The position numbers and the translations under genes were made by a program. From Eremothecium cymbalariae DBVPG#7215 (lineage: Eukaryota; Ascomycota; Saccharomycetes; Saccharomycetales; Saccharomycetaceae): a stretch of DNA of 64,000 nucleotides. Positions 56,071-64,000 of this stretch are shown piece by piece (the stretch's first letter is position 1; the number at the start of each line of letters is the position of its first letter). Under the pieces are notes generated by a model. That model had not been told where the DNA came from. It worked only from the letters and a program-made list of their open reading frames with translations, and searched no databases. The stretch lies in NCBI RefSeq assembly GCF_000235365.1, contig NC_016450.1:992001-1056000 (forward strand), given 5' to 3'.

Positions 56071-57792
56071 ATGAATAACCAGCATCAATCTCAGCAGAAT
56101 AAGTATTTTAAAGTTTCGAACCAGAGTTCAACGAGAAGTCTTTGGTCTCAACAACAACAACAGCAATTATTAGACAGTAAAGGGAATACAACTAATTCCA
56201 AAACACCAATGCTAATGGCAAATAACAATGTTTTCTCAATCGGACCGTATCGACAAAGAAAGGATGTTAGCAGGGTTTCAGTCCTGGAGAAATATGAGAT
56301 TATAGGATACATTGCGGCAGGTACATATGGTAAAGTTTACAAGGCAAAGGTGAAATCTCCCATGAATGATCAAGAGAATAAGCTGATATCCCATAATGGA
56401 CCTATAGGAATGTCTTCGTCTAATCTAGATACTAGGCGTGGGAATTTAGCATTAAGAATAGTGGGTAATAGAAGTTCTGATCTGCTGCGACTTGACGACA
56501 ATACGTCAAAGGACACATTGCCGTCCACCAATAATGCAATGATAGGTGGACAACCTCATCCTGGAAGATCTAGTACTACAATTAAGTCATCACCAAAAAA
56601 GAATGTTTCAACCCCATTTTTTGCCATTAAAAAATTCAAGACTGAAAGAGAGGGAGCTGAACAACTTCATTATACAGGTATATCTCAAAGTGCTTGCAGA
56701 GAGATGTCATTGTGTCGAGAATTGAACAATAAGCACCTAATCAAGTTAGTTGAAATATTTTTGGAAAAGAAGAGTATTTACATGGTGTCAGAGTTTGCTG
56801 AACATGACCTTTTACAAATAATTCATTTTCATTCACATCCAGAAAAACGATTAATCCCTCCAAGGACGCTCAAGTCAATCATGTGGCAAATATTGGATGG
56901 AGTTTCTTACCTGCATCAAAATTGGATCTTGCATAGAGATTTGAAGCCCGCTAATATCATGGTCACAGTTGATGGTTGTGTAAAGATTGGTGATTTAGGA
57001 TTGGCACGAAAATTTTATAATATGGTTCAAACATTGTACACCGGCGACAAAGTTGTTGTTACAATATGGTATAGAGCACCAGAGTTACTGCTTGGTGCCC
57101 GCCACTACTCTCCAGCCATCGATCTTTGGGCTGTTGGTTGTATCTTTGCTGAGTTAATAGGTCTACGTCCAATATTTAAAGGTGAAGAAGCTAAAATGGA
57201 TTCCAAGAAAAGTGTACCGTTTCAAGGTAACCAACTTCAAAGAATATTAGAAGTTCTTGGTACTCCAACCCCACAAACATGGCCAAATATCCATAAATAT
57301 CCAGAATATGAACAGTTGGCCAAATTCTCAAAATATAGAGATAATTTACCCGTGTGGTATCATTCATCAGGTGGAAGAGACAAAGCAACTTTGGACCTTT
57401 TGTACCATTTGTTGAGATACGATCCAATCTCAAGAATTGATGCAATAGATGCTTTAGAACACGAATACTTTTGTAATAATGACCCGCCTGTTTCAGAAGA
57501 CGTATTTGAAGGACTGAACTATAAATATCCTCCAAGGAGGATACATACAAACGATAATGACATAATGAACGCTGGAGCCAATAAAAGCAAAAATGTATTT
57601 AGCCACCATCCACCGCAGCAACAGGCTGCAAATAACAATGGAATTACAAACAATTCAATTGGGGGTTTAGGAGTTAACAGACGTATTTTAGCCGCTGCCG
57701 CTGCTGCTGCTGCTGCAGTTCAAGGAAATGGTAGTAACATGTCATCAGGAGGTACTTCATCAGGCGGTCCTTTGAGAAAAAAGAAGCGTTAA
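56071..57792 (+). CDS. SSN3: SSN3 (SRB10), Mediator cyclin-dependent kinase CDK8
   Basis: A 573-residue kinase orthologous to S. cerevisiae Ssn3/Srb10 (YPL042C, 555 residues), the catalytic subunit of the Mediator kinase module with cyclin Ssn8, Srb8 and Ssn2. A polar N-terminal tail (1-70) with a short Gln run precedes the kinase domain. The glycine loop GTYGKV is near 88-93. A long insertion follows before the catalytic AIKKFK lysine (about 187-192), as in the family. The cyclin-binding helix reads SACREMSL; the catalytic loop [10 protein letters not shown] and DLGLAR follow. The C-terminus has about nine consecutive alanines and ends in RKKKR. The start is the first ATG. Confidence 0.97.
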   Translation: MNNQHQSQQNKYFKVSNQSSTRSLWSQQQQQQLLDSKGNTTNSKTPMLMANNNVFSIGPYRQRKDVSRVSVLEKYEIIGYIAAGTYGKVYKAKVKSPMNDQENKLISHNGPIGMSSSNLDTRRGNLALRIVGNRSSDLLRLDDNTSKDTLPSTNNAMIGGQPHPGRSSTTIKSSPKKNVSTPFFAIKKFKTEREGAEQLHYTGISQSACREMSLCRELNNKHLIKLVEIFLEKKSIYMVSEFAEHDLLQIIHFHSHPEKRLIPPRTLKSIMWQILDGVSYLHQNWILHRDLKPANIMVTVDGCVKIGDLGLARKFYNMVQTLYTGDKVVVTIWYRAPELLLGARHYSPAIDLWAVGCIFAELIGLRPIFKGEEAKMDSKKSVPFQGNQLQRILEVLGTPTPQTWPNIHKYPEYEQLAKFSKYRDNLPVWYHSSGGRDKATLDLLYHLLRYDPISRIDAIDALEHEYFCNNDPPVSEDVFEGLNYKYPPRRIHTNDNDIMNAGANKSKNVFSHHPPQQQAANNNGITNNSIGGLGVNRRILAAAAAAAAAVQGNGSNMSSGGTSSGGPLRKKKR

Positions 57793-57891
57793 TATTGATT
57801 TTTTAATGTAAATAAATATATGCAGATGATAATATATCACACTTCAACTTCTTTATACAGAAAGCGCATCAAAACACTATATAGGTATCCA

Positions 57892-59919
57892 TTATTTGTT
57901 CTTACCGTTTCTTCTTTTGCGTTTTAAACCAATTATTCTTTTTATATCATCATTTAGTCCACTCTTGTTATTGTTAGCCTTGGGTTCTTGCGTGTTCTTA
58001 TGCCTCTTGTTATCCTCTTTACCTTCATCGTCTTGGCCCCTCTTTCTTTTGGAAACTTCTCTGGATACTTTTATCTTCTCATTTCTTCTCTTAACAACAG
58101 TTGCATTTTCAAGTGCAAATTCGACTACTAACCGTCTCTTTTTGAACCCAACAGTGTCAACGGACTTCTTTTGCTCCTCTGTCAAGCCTTCTAAAATCTC
58201 CTCTAAACTGACCTCGTGCGCATTTAACCATCTTAGTCCCATCAAAGCAGATTTATGGTCTCTGTATTCAACGAATCCATAACCTTTACTTCTTCCAACA
58301 ACTGAACCCTTGACTTCCATTATTATCTTAGATTGTTTAACTAGACCACGTTTCTTCTCTCTACTTTTTAAAGCTGTTACTTCCTCCGCTGTCATTAACT
58401 TATACTTGTCTTTGGTAGATCTGCTAATCTCTTCCTTGGATAGTGGATGCCTTTTCCCTTCCTTTACTTCTGTTGCAAATTCAACTACCGCTTTACGTGC
58501 CAATATTTTTAAAGCAGCTTCGTTCATTGCCCTTGGAATATTTCTAACAGCCAACCTAGTCATAGATAGACTTAATTCAGGGTTTTTCTTCAACTGTTCA
58601 ACTCTTAACTGATAAGATTTTTCTCTGACTTCCATATCCGCCGTACTTAAAAGTTGGGCCAACTTCGAACCTTCAGTAATTCTACCTTCATTCAATAGAT
58701 ATAAATTACGCCTATCCTTCTCGCCAGGGGCAATTCCGAAAAGCTCTCGTCTCTTCAACGCATTAGCGTCAGCCATTCTATTTGCAGAGTCCTTATCTAG
58801 AGTTGGCGTGATTGATAAAACACGACCTTCGTAAACATACTGTGGAAGGACATCATCACTGATAAGTAGTGAAGTATTAACGACACTTGGTGCATTTTTT
58901 ATGCAGTTATCATATGTTTCTTGAGTTTTAAAGGCTGCGAAGGCGGTTCCCTTGGGTAAACCAGTTTCCCTATCTACAACGGGCAACACATATTTCACAG
59001 GACCAAATTGAGCGAAATGCTCCTCCAGAGACTCTTGAGTAGCATCGTATGGAACATTACGAATAAATACGGAGAACTTTTCTCTCCTGTTTTTTGGTTT
59101 ATTATCCGGATTTCTAATTTCTTCGTCATTGCTTGGTTCCGGTTCGGAATCATCCTCATTTTCCTCATCACTAGAGTCATCGTTTGCTGAACTTTTCAAT
59201 AAAGCTCCTTCTTCATCTGCATCTTTGGTTTCCTCCTCTTTCTGTTCCTCGGTGGAATTCTGTAAATTTTTATAGTCTTCCCATTTGTTCTTCTGAACAG
59301 CAAAGTCAACAGCAACGTCTCTGCCATCGATTTTTAAACCCTTAGAGCCCTCGATAGCCTTTTCGCAATTAGCAAGTTTCTTCATAGTTACAAATGCAAA
59401 TCCACATAGCCTACCATCTCGCTTTCTTGGAATAGTCGTTTCCACAACTGTACCAAACCTTGAGAAAATTTTCTTTAATTTCTCCGCATCACGACAGGAC
59501 CAAGGCATATTTCTAATAATTAACTTAGGCTTACCTTTCATCATAGCATCCGAAGAATCTTCTTCCACAGTTTTATCTCTGGAAGCTGTCTCTTTCCCAC
59601 CTTCTCCTTCATCACCTTCAGATTTTTTAGAACGTTCTCTCCTCTTAGCTATATCTACTCTCAATAAACGGCCTTGGAATTTCATTTTTCTACCCTCATT
59701 TAAAGCCGTTTGGGTATCCTCATCAACAGCAAAGGAAACAAAGCCAAATCCTCGACTGTTTCCATCACCATCCTTCACTATAATAGCATGCTTTAGCGGT
59801 GCAAACTGCGAAAAAAAGTCTGTTAACTCTGCATCGGTAGCAGTAAAAGGAATATTACGCACAAACAGAGTCTTCTGGTCAAGATTATGACCATTCAAAC
59901 CATTAACTGACACACTCAT
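57892..59919 (-). CDS. NOP4: NOP4, nucleolar RRM protein for 60S biogenesis
   Basis: A 675-residue orthologue of S. cerevisiae Nop4 (YPL043W, 685 residues), an essential nucleolar protein (human RBM28) required for 27S pre-rRNA processing. Four RRMs are visible by their RNP2/RNP1 pairs: [18 protein letters not shown] (about 15-90), [16 protein letters not shown] (about 133-210), [16 protein letters not shown] (about 285-375) and LAVRNIP.../GYGFVEYRD (about 450-580, with a long insertion). Acidic linkers and a basic tail ([10 protein letters not shown]) complete it. The frame opens at TTG; the ATG at 59919 is two codons later. It is divergent from CHL4, with PAC/RRPE-like sites between. Confidence 0.95.
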   Translation of the reverse strand: MSVSVNGLNGHNLDQKTLFVRNIPFTATDAELTDFFSQFAPLKHAIIVKDGDGNSRGFGFVSFAVDEDTQTALNEGRKMKFQGRLLRVDIAKRRERSKKSEGDEGEGGKETASRDKTVEEDSSDAMMKGKPKLIIRNMPWSCRDAEKLKKIFSRFGTVVETTIPRKRDGRLCGFAFVTMKKLANCEKAIEGSKGLKIDGRDVAVDFAVQKNKWEDYKNLQNSTEEQKEEETKDADEEGALLKSSANDDSSDEENEDDSEPEPSNDEEIRNPDNKPKNRREKFSVFIRNVPYDATQESLEEHFAQFGPVKYVLPVVDRETGLPKGTAFAAFKTQETYDNCIKNAPSVVNTSLLISDDVLPQYVYEGRVLSITPTLDKDSANRMADANALKRRELFGIAPGEKDRRNLYLLNEGRITEGSKLAQLLSTADMEVREKSYQLRVEQLKKNPELSLSMTRLAVRNIPRAMNEAALKILARKAVVEFATEVKEGKRHPLSKEEISRSTKDKYKLMTAEEVTALKSREKKRGLVKQSKIIMEVKGSVVGRSKGYGFVEYRDHKSALMGLRWLNAHEVSLEEILEGLTEEQKKSVDTVGFKKRRLVVEFALENATVVKRRNEKIKVSREVSKRKRGQDDEGKEDNKRHKNTQEPKANNNKSGLNDDIKRIIGLKRKRRNGKNK

Positions 59920-59967
59920 CTCCAATAATGATCCTTTGCCTTCTGAATTCAGAACTTTTTATACATT

Positions 59968-60000
59968 GAGATGAGATGGGCCTCGATCACCAAAATTTTC
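59968..60000. promoter_or_regulatory. PAC-like and RRPE-like elements upstream of NOP4
   Basis: GAGATGAGAT at 59968-59977 differs by one base from the PAC consensus GCGATGAGAT. AAAATTTTC at 59992-60000 matches the RRPE core. They lie 49-81 bp upstream of the NOP4 ATG on its promoter side, as in other ribosome-biogenesis genes, including DBP6 in this window. Confidence 0.65.
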
Positions 60001-60118
60001 TTGAAAAATCACTATGAAAAAGAAACGATATCAACAATCATAAAACACGATAATATGAAGACATCGAATACTAAAGGAAACACTACTTAAATGGTAGCAG
60101 CTTGCGAGTGGAGATCCA

Positions 60119-61312
60119 ATGCATGTTGATGACACATTGATATGTGGTGGCATTCGGGAGGAGGTATTGACTAAAATAAATAGATTGGATGCTTTCATTT
60201 TAAAGAATTTGGTGCGAGAATGGTTAACAAAGTTTCCTCATGTGGAAGCTATTAATGTTGAAGATATAATTGATATGAGCTTGAAGACCCTCGCTAATTT
60301 AATCTTTACAGATCTATGGCCAGGTGGTTTAAATATTTACCAATTGGCACAGTTGGATGTGAGCGCTATTTGCTCTGATAAACTTTCTATATCTTGGGTA
60401 GTATCTGCCACTATGGATAAGGATGATAAAACGATTGTTGTAAACATGGACTTTAAGGAGTTCAATCATAAGCTCAAGGAACTTTTAGGAAAGGTCCATA
60501 CATTTCACATTTACAGTGCTTCACATCCCTGTCTTCCCTTAATAATTTATCGGATCCAACTATTTGAGACTAATGGATCCCAATTCGTTTCTCATAAACC
60601 ATTTTTTGTTGTTATGCCCTTAAGATATAAAGTAATTTTTCATTCTGCTCAGAGAGATATCCATTCCCAATTCATATTACAGTGTGTTTCAATTGCTTTA
60701 AATCAATCGAGAAATGTAATTCGGTTGCGACCTATTAGTAGGCCAACGAAGGAACTTCTTACTGTATTAGATCGCAATTTTGGGACAGCGTTAGCTAATA
60801 GTCTACACGGGGCTTGGGCCGCATATTTAGATGTGGATGCGGAACCGACTCCATTAGGTAGCCCAGAAAAGCACCCAATTGTCGTTGGTAAAAGAAGGCT
60901 TATTTCAGATGATGATGAAGGTATAAAGTCCAAGAAAGAACGTGCAATGCTACGGTTTAAAGGGTCTAAGCGTGGGGTAAAATCAAAAACAAAATATTTA
61001 AACAAGAGGTTCTATCAAAGAATTTATCGAATGTGCGACCAAGATGTAGCAGATGCCGAGATTGAGACAGACATATACCTATCGCTTGTACCCGTGAAGA
61101 AGGTAGAGTATATCATAAGAATTACAGGTAGTGTAGAATTTAAACTTAAACTAAGTGGATTGGATATATTTGGTGGGATTCATGAACTCTGTGATAAACA
61201 GCATATAGAAATTGACGAGCTACCTGGTTGGTTGACTGGGGAAAATGGGAATGAATCTGGAATAATTGAAAATGGGGATTTTAGGAAAATAAATAGAGGA
61301 GGGCTTATTTAA
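60119..61312 (+). CDS. CHL4: CHL4, inner kinetochore protein (CENP-N)
   Basis: A 397-residue protein corresponding to S. cerevisiae Chl4 (YDR254W, 458 residues), the CENP-N subunit of the Ctf19/CCAN inner kinetochore complex; with Iml3 it links centromeric nucleosomes to the outer kinetochore. The N-terminal half has the LANLIFTDLWPGGLNIYQLAQLD segment (about 57-80, read in parts). The C-terminal Iml3-binding part ends with FGGIHELCDKQHIEIDELPGWLTGENG and GGLI, nearly identical to S. cerevisiae. The central region is shorter than in S. cerevisiae. The ATG at 60119 is the first in frame. Its stop is 8 bp from that of VPS16. Confidence 0.92.
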   Translation: MHVDDTLICGGIREEVLTKINRLDAFILKNLVREWLTKFPHVEAINVEDIIDMSLKTLANLIFTDLWPGGLNIYQLAQLDVSAICSDKLSISWVVSATMDKDDKTIVVNMDFKEFNHKLKELLGKVHTFHIYSASHPCLPLIIYRIQLFETNGSQFVSHKPFFVVMPLRYKVIFHSAQRDIHSQFILQCVSIALNQSRNVIRLRPISRPTKELLTVLDRNFGTALANSLHGAWAAYLDVDAEPTPLGSPEKHPIVVGKRRLISDDDEGIKSKKERAMLRFKGSKRGVKSKTKYLNKRFYQRIYRMCDQDVADAEIETDIYLSLVPVKKVEYIIRITGSVEFKLKLSGLDIFGGIHELCDKQHIEIDELPGWLTGENGNESGIIENGDFRKINRGGLI

Positions 61313-61320
61313 TCAAACAA

Positions 61321-63711
61321 TCAAAGCTTATTCAGTACATCTCTTAATAAAGCCTGCAGCTGTGGCTGATTTGGAGGAATTTGATCTTGTATGTACTTCA
61401 ATGCTTCCTGATCTTTTTCCCTCGATGCTAGTTGTATAGCATCGTACAACGAGCCGCACTTCAAATACATTTCTATTTTCTCTTGGCTGGGTATCCCGGT
61501 GATCATTGAGACGTATACAGCAGCTTCCCTCTTATGACCTTTTTTGTAGACACATTCAAAAAAGGGCTTGTAGCCAATAGGGGACTTCTTTTCCTTAGCA
61601 AAAGCGTTCAATTGTTCAAATCTTCCCATATTTGATAACGTTTGACATTTAATTTGATAATACTTCTTGTCACTGATCTTGAATAACTTTAATAACTTGG
61701 TCAAATATTTTTCTTGCCCTAGTTCGATTAATTTAGTCACAGTATTGTCCATAGTCAAATTAGTGAAATCATGATGTACCTTTGTGGACAACTCTTGTTG
61801 GAACTCGGCTAACGCAATTTGGCGAGAGATCAGTTCTTTATCCTCTTTTATTATAGCACTATCAAGAACGTTACCGTATAGATTTTGGACTTGTGGTAGG
61901 AAAGAGGGCAAAGCGTTTTTACGTTCTCCTTCAGAGAAGATCAATTGCGCTAAATCTTGGAAATTGTCAGTCTGGCGATAAAAATCATATAGAAAGGCTG
62001 AGTTGTCTCTTTCATAAAATTGCATTAATTCGTTATCTTTTAAAACCAGCAGCAAAACTTTTGTGAATTGGGCGGTCGTCAACTTTTTTCTTAATATCAT
62101 CAATAATGATAATATTAGATCAGTGTTAAACGTTTTGACTGCTTCGATCAAAGCAAGTTCGTTTTCGTCCATATCAAGCAGTAATTGTAATTTTAATTTT
62201 GGTAAGGTAGAATCCAGGGCTAATTTCTTTGCAAGTTCAAATCTTCCTTCCAAAAAAGCAGTACGTGCTACTTGGTTCAAATATGATAAAGACTGCTTTG
62301 AAGATTGCTTTTTAATTGCTTTGTACAACTGTATATCGTCAAGTTCAGTGGACAATTTAATCTTCGCAACTGCCCACTCCTTAAAAATGTAAGGAAGCAT
62401 GTCTTGATGGTTAAGAAAATTACAAATTTGTATGCACTTATGGAACTTCCTTAGTCTGACAAGCCGGGCAACGATACCATTGATTGTAATAATATCATAT
62501 TGTCTTGCAGTTATTGGCAAACCCAATTGTGACAACCAATTTAAAACTCGTAGTAGATTGCAGGTTTGAACAAAAATTTTTGAATTGAACACTCTACTGG
62601 ATAAAGAGTCCTTTCCAAAGGAAGCAGCAGATAGTAGTCTTTTTTGCCAATATGGTGTAAACTCTTCACGAGCAGCTAAAGTGCACTCTAAAACAGCTTG
62701 TTCTAAGTTAATAACTTTTAAATTTTCAATAGCTCTGGGAGCATGATTCGATAACAACTCTAAAGAATCCAGCAGAATCGCACTCGATTCCGTCGAACCA
62801 ATTGAAAATATTTTTGATGTGTATATCTCAACTTTAGAAATAAAGTTAACTGACGTTGACGTCATTACCTTCACACCATCGACTTCCATTCGCAAATCGA
62901 TAATGCGATCAGGATACCAGAATGAAACGTAAGACCCTTTAGGTCCAATTAATTTCACTTCCTCATTTTTTTGACAACTGTAAGCTATTGTATCATTACC
63001 ACACCATTCAATGGCATCAGCAGTTTCCTCTAGAACTTGCTCTAATAAAAAGTAAGCAGAGTCCTTGTAGATTGCCAATTTGTTCAAACGGATGTTAAAC
63101 AAACATACAAACCCTTTGGGTGATATTTTTATAACTTGCCAACGAGAATCAGATAAAACTTTTTCAAGTTTCCTGCTCGTTATTTTGAAATGGAAGACAG
63201 ATTCAACATCACATATCACCACCATATCTCCACTAGCATTCCAATGATGTTTAGTAGGTATAGTAAACTGCTCTGCATTCTCACAAACTAACTCGAATCG
63301 ATTATTAGAATAATAGTAGATATCTTGGCTCGACTGTAAAATTACTACGCCATTTTTATAATCCCAAATTGTATCGATAACCTCCGGAGGTAGGATTGTT
63401 TCCTCCCATACTAAAGGGAACCAGTTAGTATACCTCCGTATCCTATCCTGCAAAACCATTATAAAGGTCTCCTCCTCATCAAATTGGAAAGTGACCAATT
63501 TAGAAGGTAAAGAAGCAATACCACACCCCCAAATCAGTTCACCAAGGTAGTTATAACACTCAATTTTTTGGTCATAGTACAGCGCGCATAATGTTGTTGA
63601 AAAACTATGGGAAACATCATTCTTATGGTTCCAATCCCAACTGGTCAACTGCCTATTTCTATAATATACGTCTGAAAGCTTCTCCCAGCCCAAGCTAGGG
63701 TTCGTTTCCAT
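61321..63711 (-). CDS. VPS16: VPS16, HOPS/CORVET core subunit
   Basis: A 796-residue orthologue of S. cerevisiae Vps16 (YPL045W, 798 residues), a class C core subunit of the HOPS and CORVET tethering complexes for vacuole and endosome fusion; it binds Vps33. The N-terminal part (about 1-340) is a beta-propeller-like region with repeated Trp/Tyr-rich strands, and the C-terminal half is an alpha-solenoid (Vps16_C) ending near LLRDVLNKL. Length and both ends match the family. The ATG at 63711 is the first. It converges with CHL4 and is divergent from ELC1 across 171 bp. Confidence 0.96.
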   Translation of the reverse strand: METNPSLGWEKLSDVYYRNRQLTSWDWNHKNDVSHSFSTTLCALYYDQKIECYNYLGELIWGCGIASLPSKLVTFQFDEEETFIMVLQDRIRRYTNWFPLVWEETILPPEVIDTIWDYKNGVVILQSSQDIYYYSNNRFELVCENAEQFTIPTKHHWNASGDMVVICDVESVFHFKITSRKLEKVLSDSRWQVIKISPKGFVCLFNIRLNKLAIYKDSAYFLLEQVLEETADAIEWCGNDTIAYSCQKNEEVKLIGPKGSYVSFWYPDRIIDLRMEVDGVKVMTSTSVNFISKVEIYTSKIFSIGSTESSAILLDSLELLSNHAPRAIENLKVINLEQAVLECTLAAREEFTPYWQKRLLSAASFGKDSLSSRVFNSKIFVQTCNLLRVLNWLSQLGLPITARQYDIITINGIVARLVRLRKFHKCIQICNFLNHQDMLPYIFKEWAVAKIKLSTELDDIQLYKAIKKQSSKQSLSYLNQVARTAFLEGRFELAKKLALDSTLPKLKLQLLLDMDENELALIEAVKTFNTDLILSLLMILRKKLTTAQFTKVLLLVLKDNELMQFYERDNSAFLYDFYRQTDNFQDLAQLIFSEGERKNALPSFLPQVQNLYGNVLDSAIIKEDKELISRQIALAEFQQELSTKVHHDFTNLTMDNTVTKLIELGQEKYLTKLLKLFKISDKKYYQIKCQTLSNMGRFEQLNAFAKEKKSPIGYKPFFECVYKKGHKREAAVYVSMITGIPSQEKIEMYLKCGSLYDAIQLASREKDQEALKYIQDQIPPNQPQLQALLRDVLNKL

Positions 63712-63882
63712 ATCGTTCTGCCCTTGTTCAGTAGAGGCACCCTAAAACGTGCAGTAAGTAAATATATCTCTAAACCGACATTTGGAAAGTAAGCAGAAAA
63801 AGCTAAAAGGTTGATGAATTATTGTATGTCTAGTGCGCATGTATTTGGAAGCTGAAGAAAGATTTAAATAAATAGGAGGCAA

Positions 63883-64000
63883 ATGGGACTAGAGGATTCA
63901 GTAATACTAATTTCTAGTGATAATATCAAATTTGAAGTTGCAAGAGATGTCATTATTCTATCCCCCACCTTAGAAAGGATGTTAAATTCAACGTTTTTGG
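63883..64000 (+). CDS. ELC1: ELC1, elongin C (5' end only)
   Basis: An ATG at 63883 opens a frame that runs off the window end, giving 39 residues: MGLEDSVILISSD, then an FEVARDVIILSPTLERML segment. This matches the N-terminus of S. cerevisiae Elc1 (YPL046C, 99 residues), a BTB/Skp1-fold elongin C that works with Ela1 and Cul3 in ubiquitylation of stalled RNA polymerase II. The order agrees (YPL045W-YPL046C). The remaining 60 or so residues are outside the window. Confidence 0.88.
   Translation, partial: MGLEDSVILISSDNIKFEVARDVIILSPTLERMLNSTFL

Overview
This is nuclear DNA of a budding yeast of the family Saccharomycetaceae. It is AT-rich and gene-dense, with about 35 protein genes, one tRNA gene and two short spliceosomal introns using GTATGT donors and branch sites TACTAAC or AACTAAC. 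Almost every gene can be matched to a Saccharomyces cerevisiae gene. The order fits a species that did not pass through the whole-genome duplication. Genes that lie on two S. cerevisiae sister regions (chromosomes III and XIV; then IV and XVI) are interleaved here in single copy. I cannot name the species. The short branch-to-acceptor distances (18 and 21 nt) would suit a Kluyveromyces- or Eremothecium-like yeast, but that is weak evidence.

Region A (1-37.4 kb, chromosome III/XIV block): EGO2/EGO4 (3' end), FUB1, PAT1, ARC35, MRPS12, PTC6, RSM19, DBP6, SRB8, ZRG17, AHC2, TRX3, YNR040W, COQ2, MVD1 (with an intron that S. cerevisiae lacks), a Zn2Cys6 regulator I cannot assign to an orthologue, TUP1, CSM1, LUG1, ABP1, YCR090C and PET494. 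The Zn2Cys6 gene sits behind a 2.4-kb gene-free stretch that holds strong hairpins and is the least explained part of the window.

Region B (37.4-64 kb, chromosome XVI/IV block): SUV3, TRM44, PHO85 (17-nt first exon), YDR249C, SVL3/PAM1, tRNA-Ile(AAU), EGD1, MET31/32, a YPL039W homologue that looks cyclin-like, ISM1, MRX11, SSN3, NOP4, CHL4, VPS16 and the 5' end of ELC1. The two blocks meet at 37348-37383, between the 3' ends of PET494 and SUV3.

Functional themes: ten genes act in mitochondria (MRPS12, RSM19, PTC6, TRX3, YNR040W, COQ2, PET494, SUV3, ISM1, MRX11). Seven of these have a Puf3-type TGTANATA motif close after the stop codon. Two Mediator kinase-module genes (SRB8, SSN3) share the window with the Tup1 corepressor. 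ARC35 and ABP1 both serve Arp2/3 actin assembly. DBP6, NOP4 and less clearly LUG1 carry PAC/RRPE ribosome-biogenesis promoter elements. The MET31/32 gene has a Cbf1 site beside a Met31/32-like site in its own promoter. Several start codons were moved to the first ATG because the longest open frame began at TTG or GTG.
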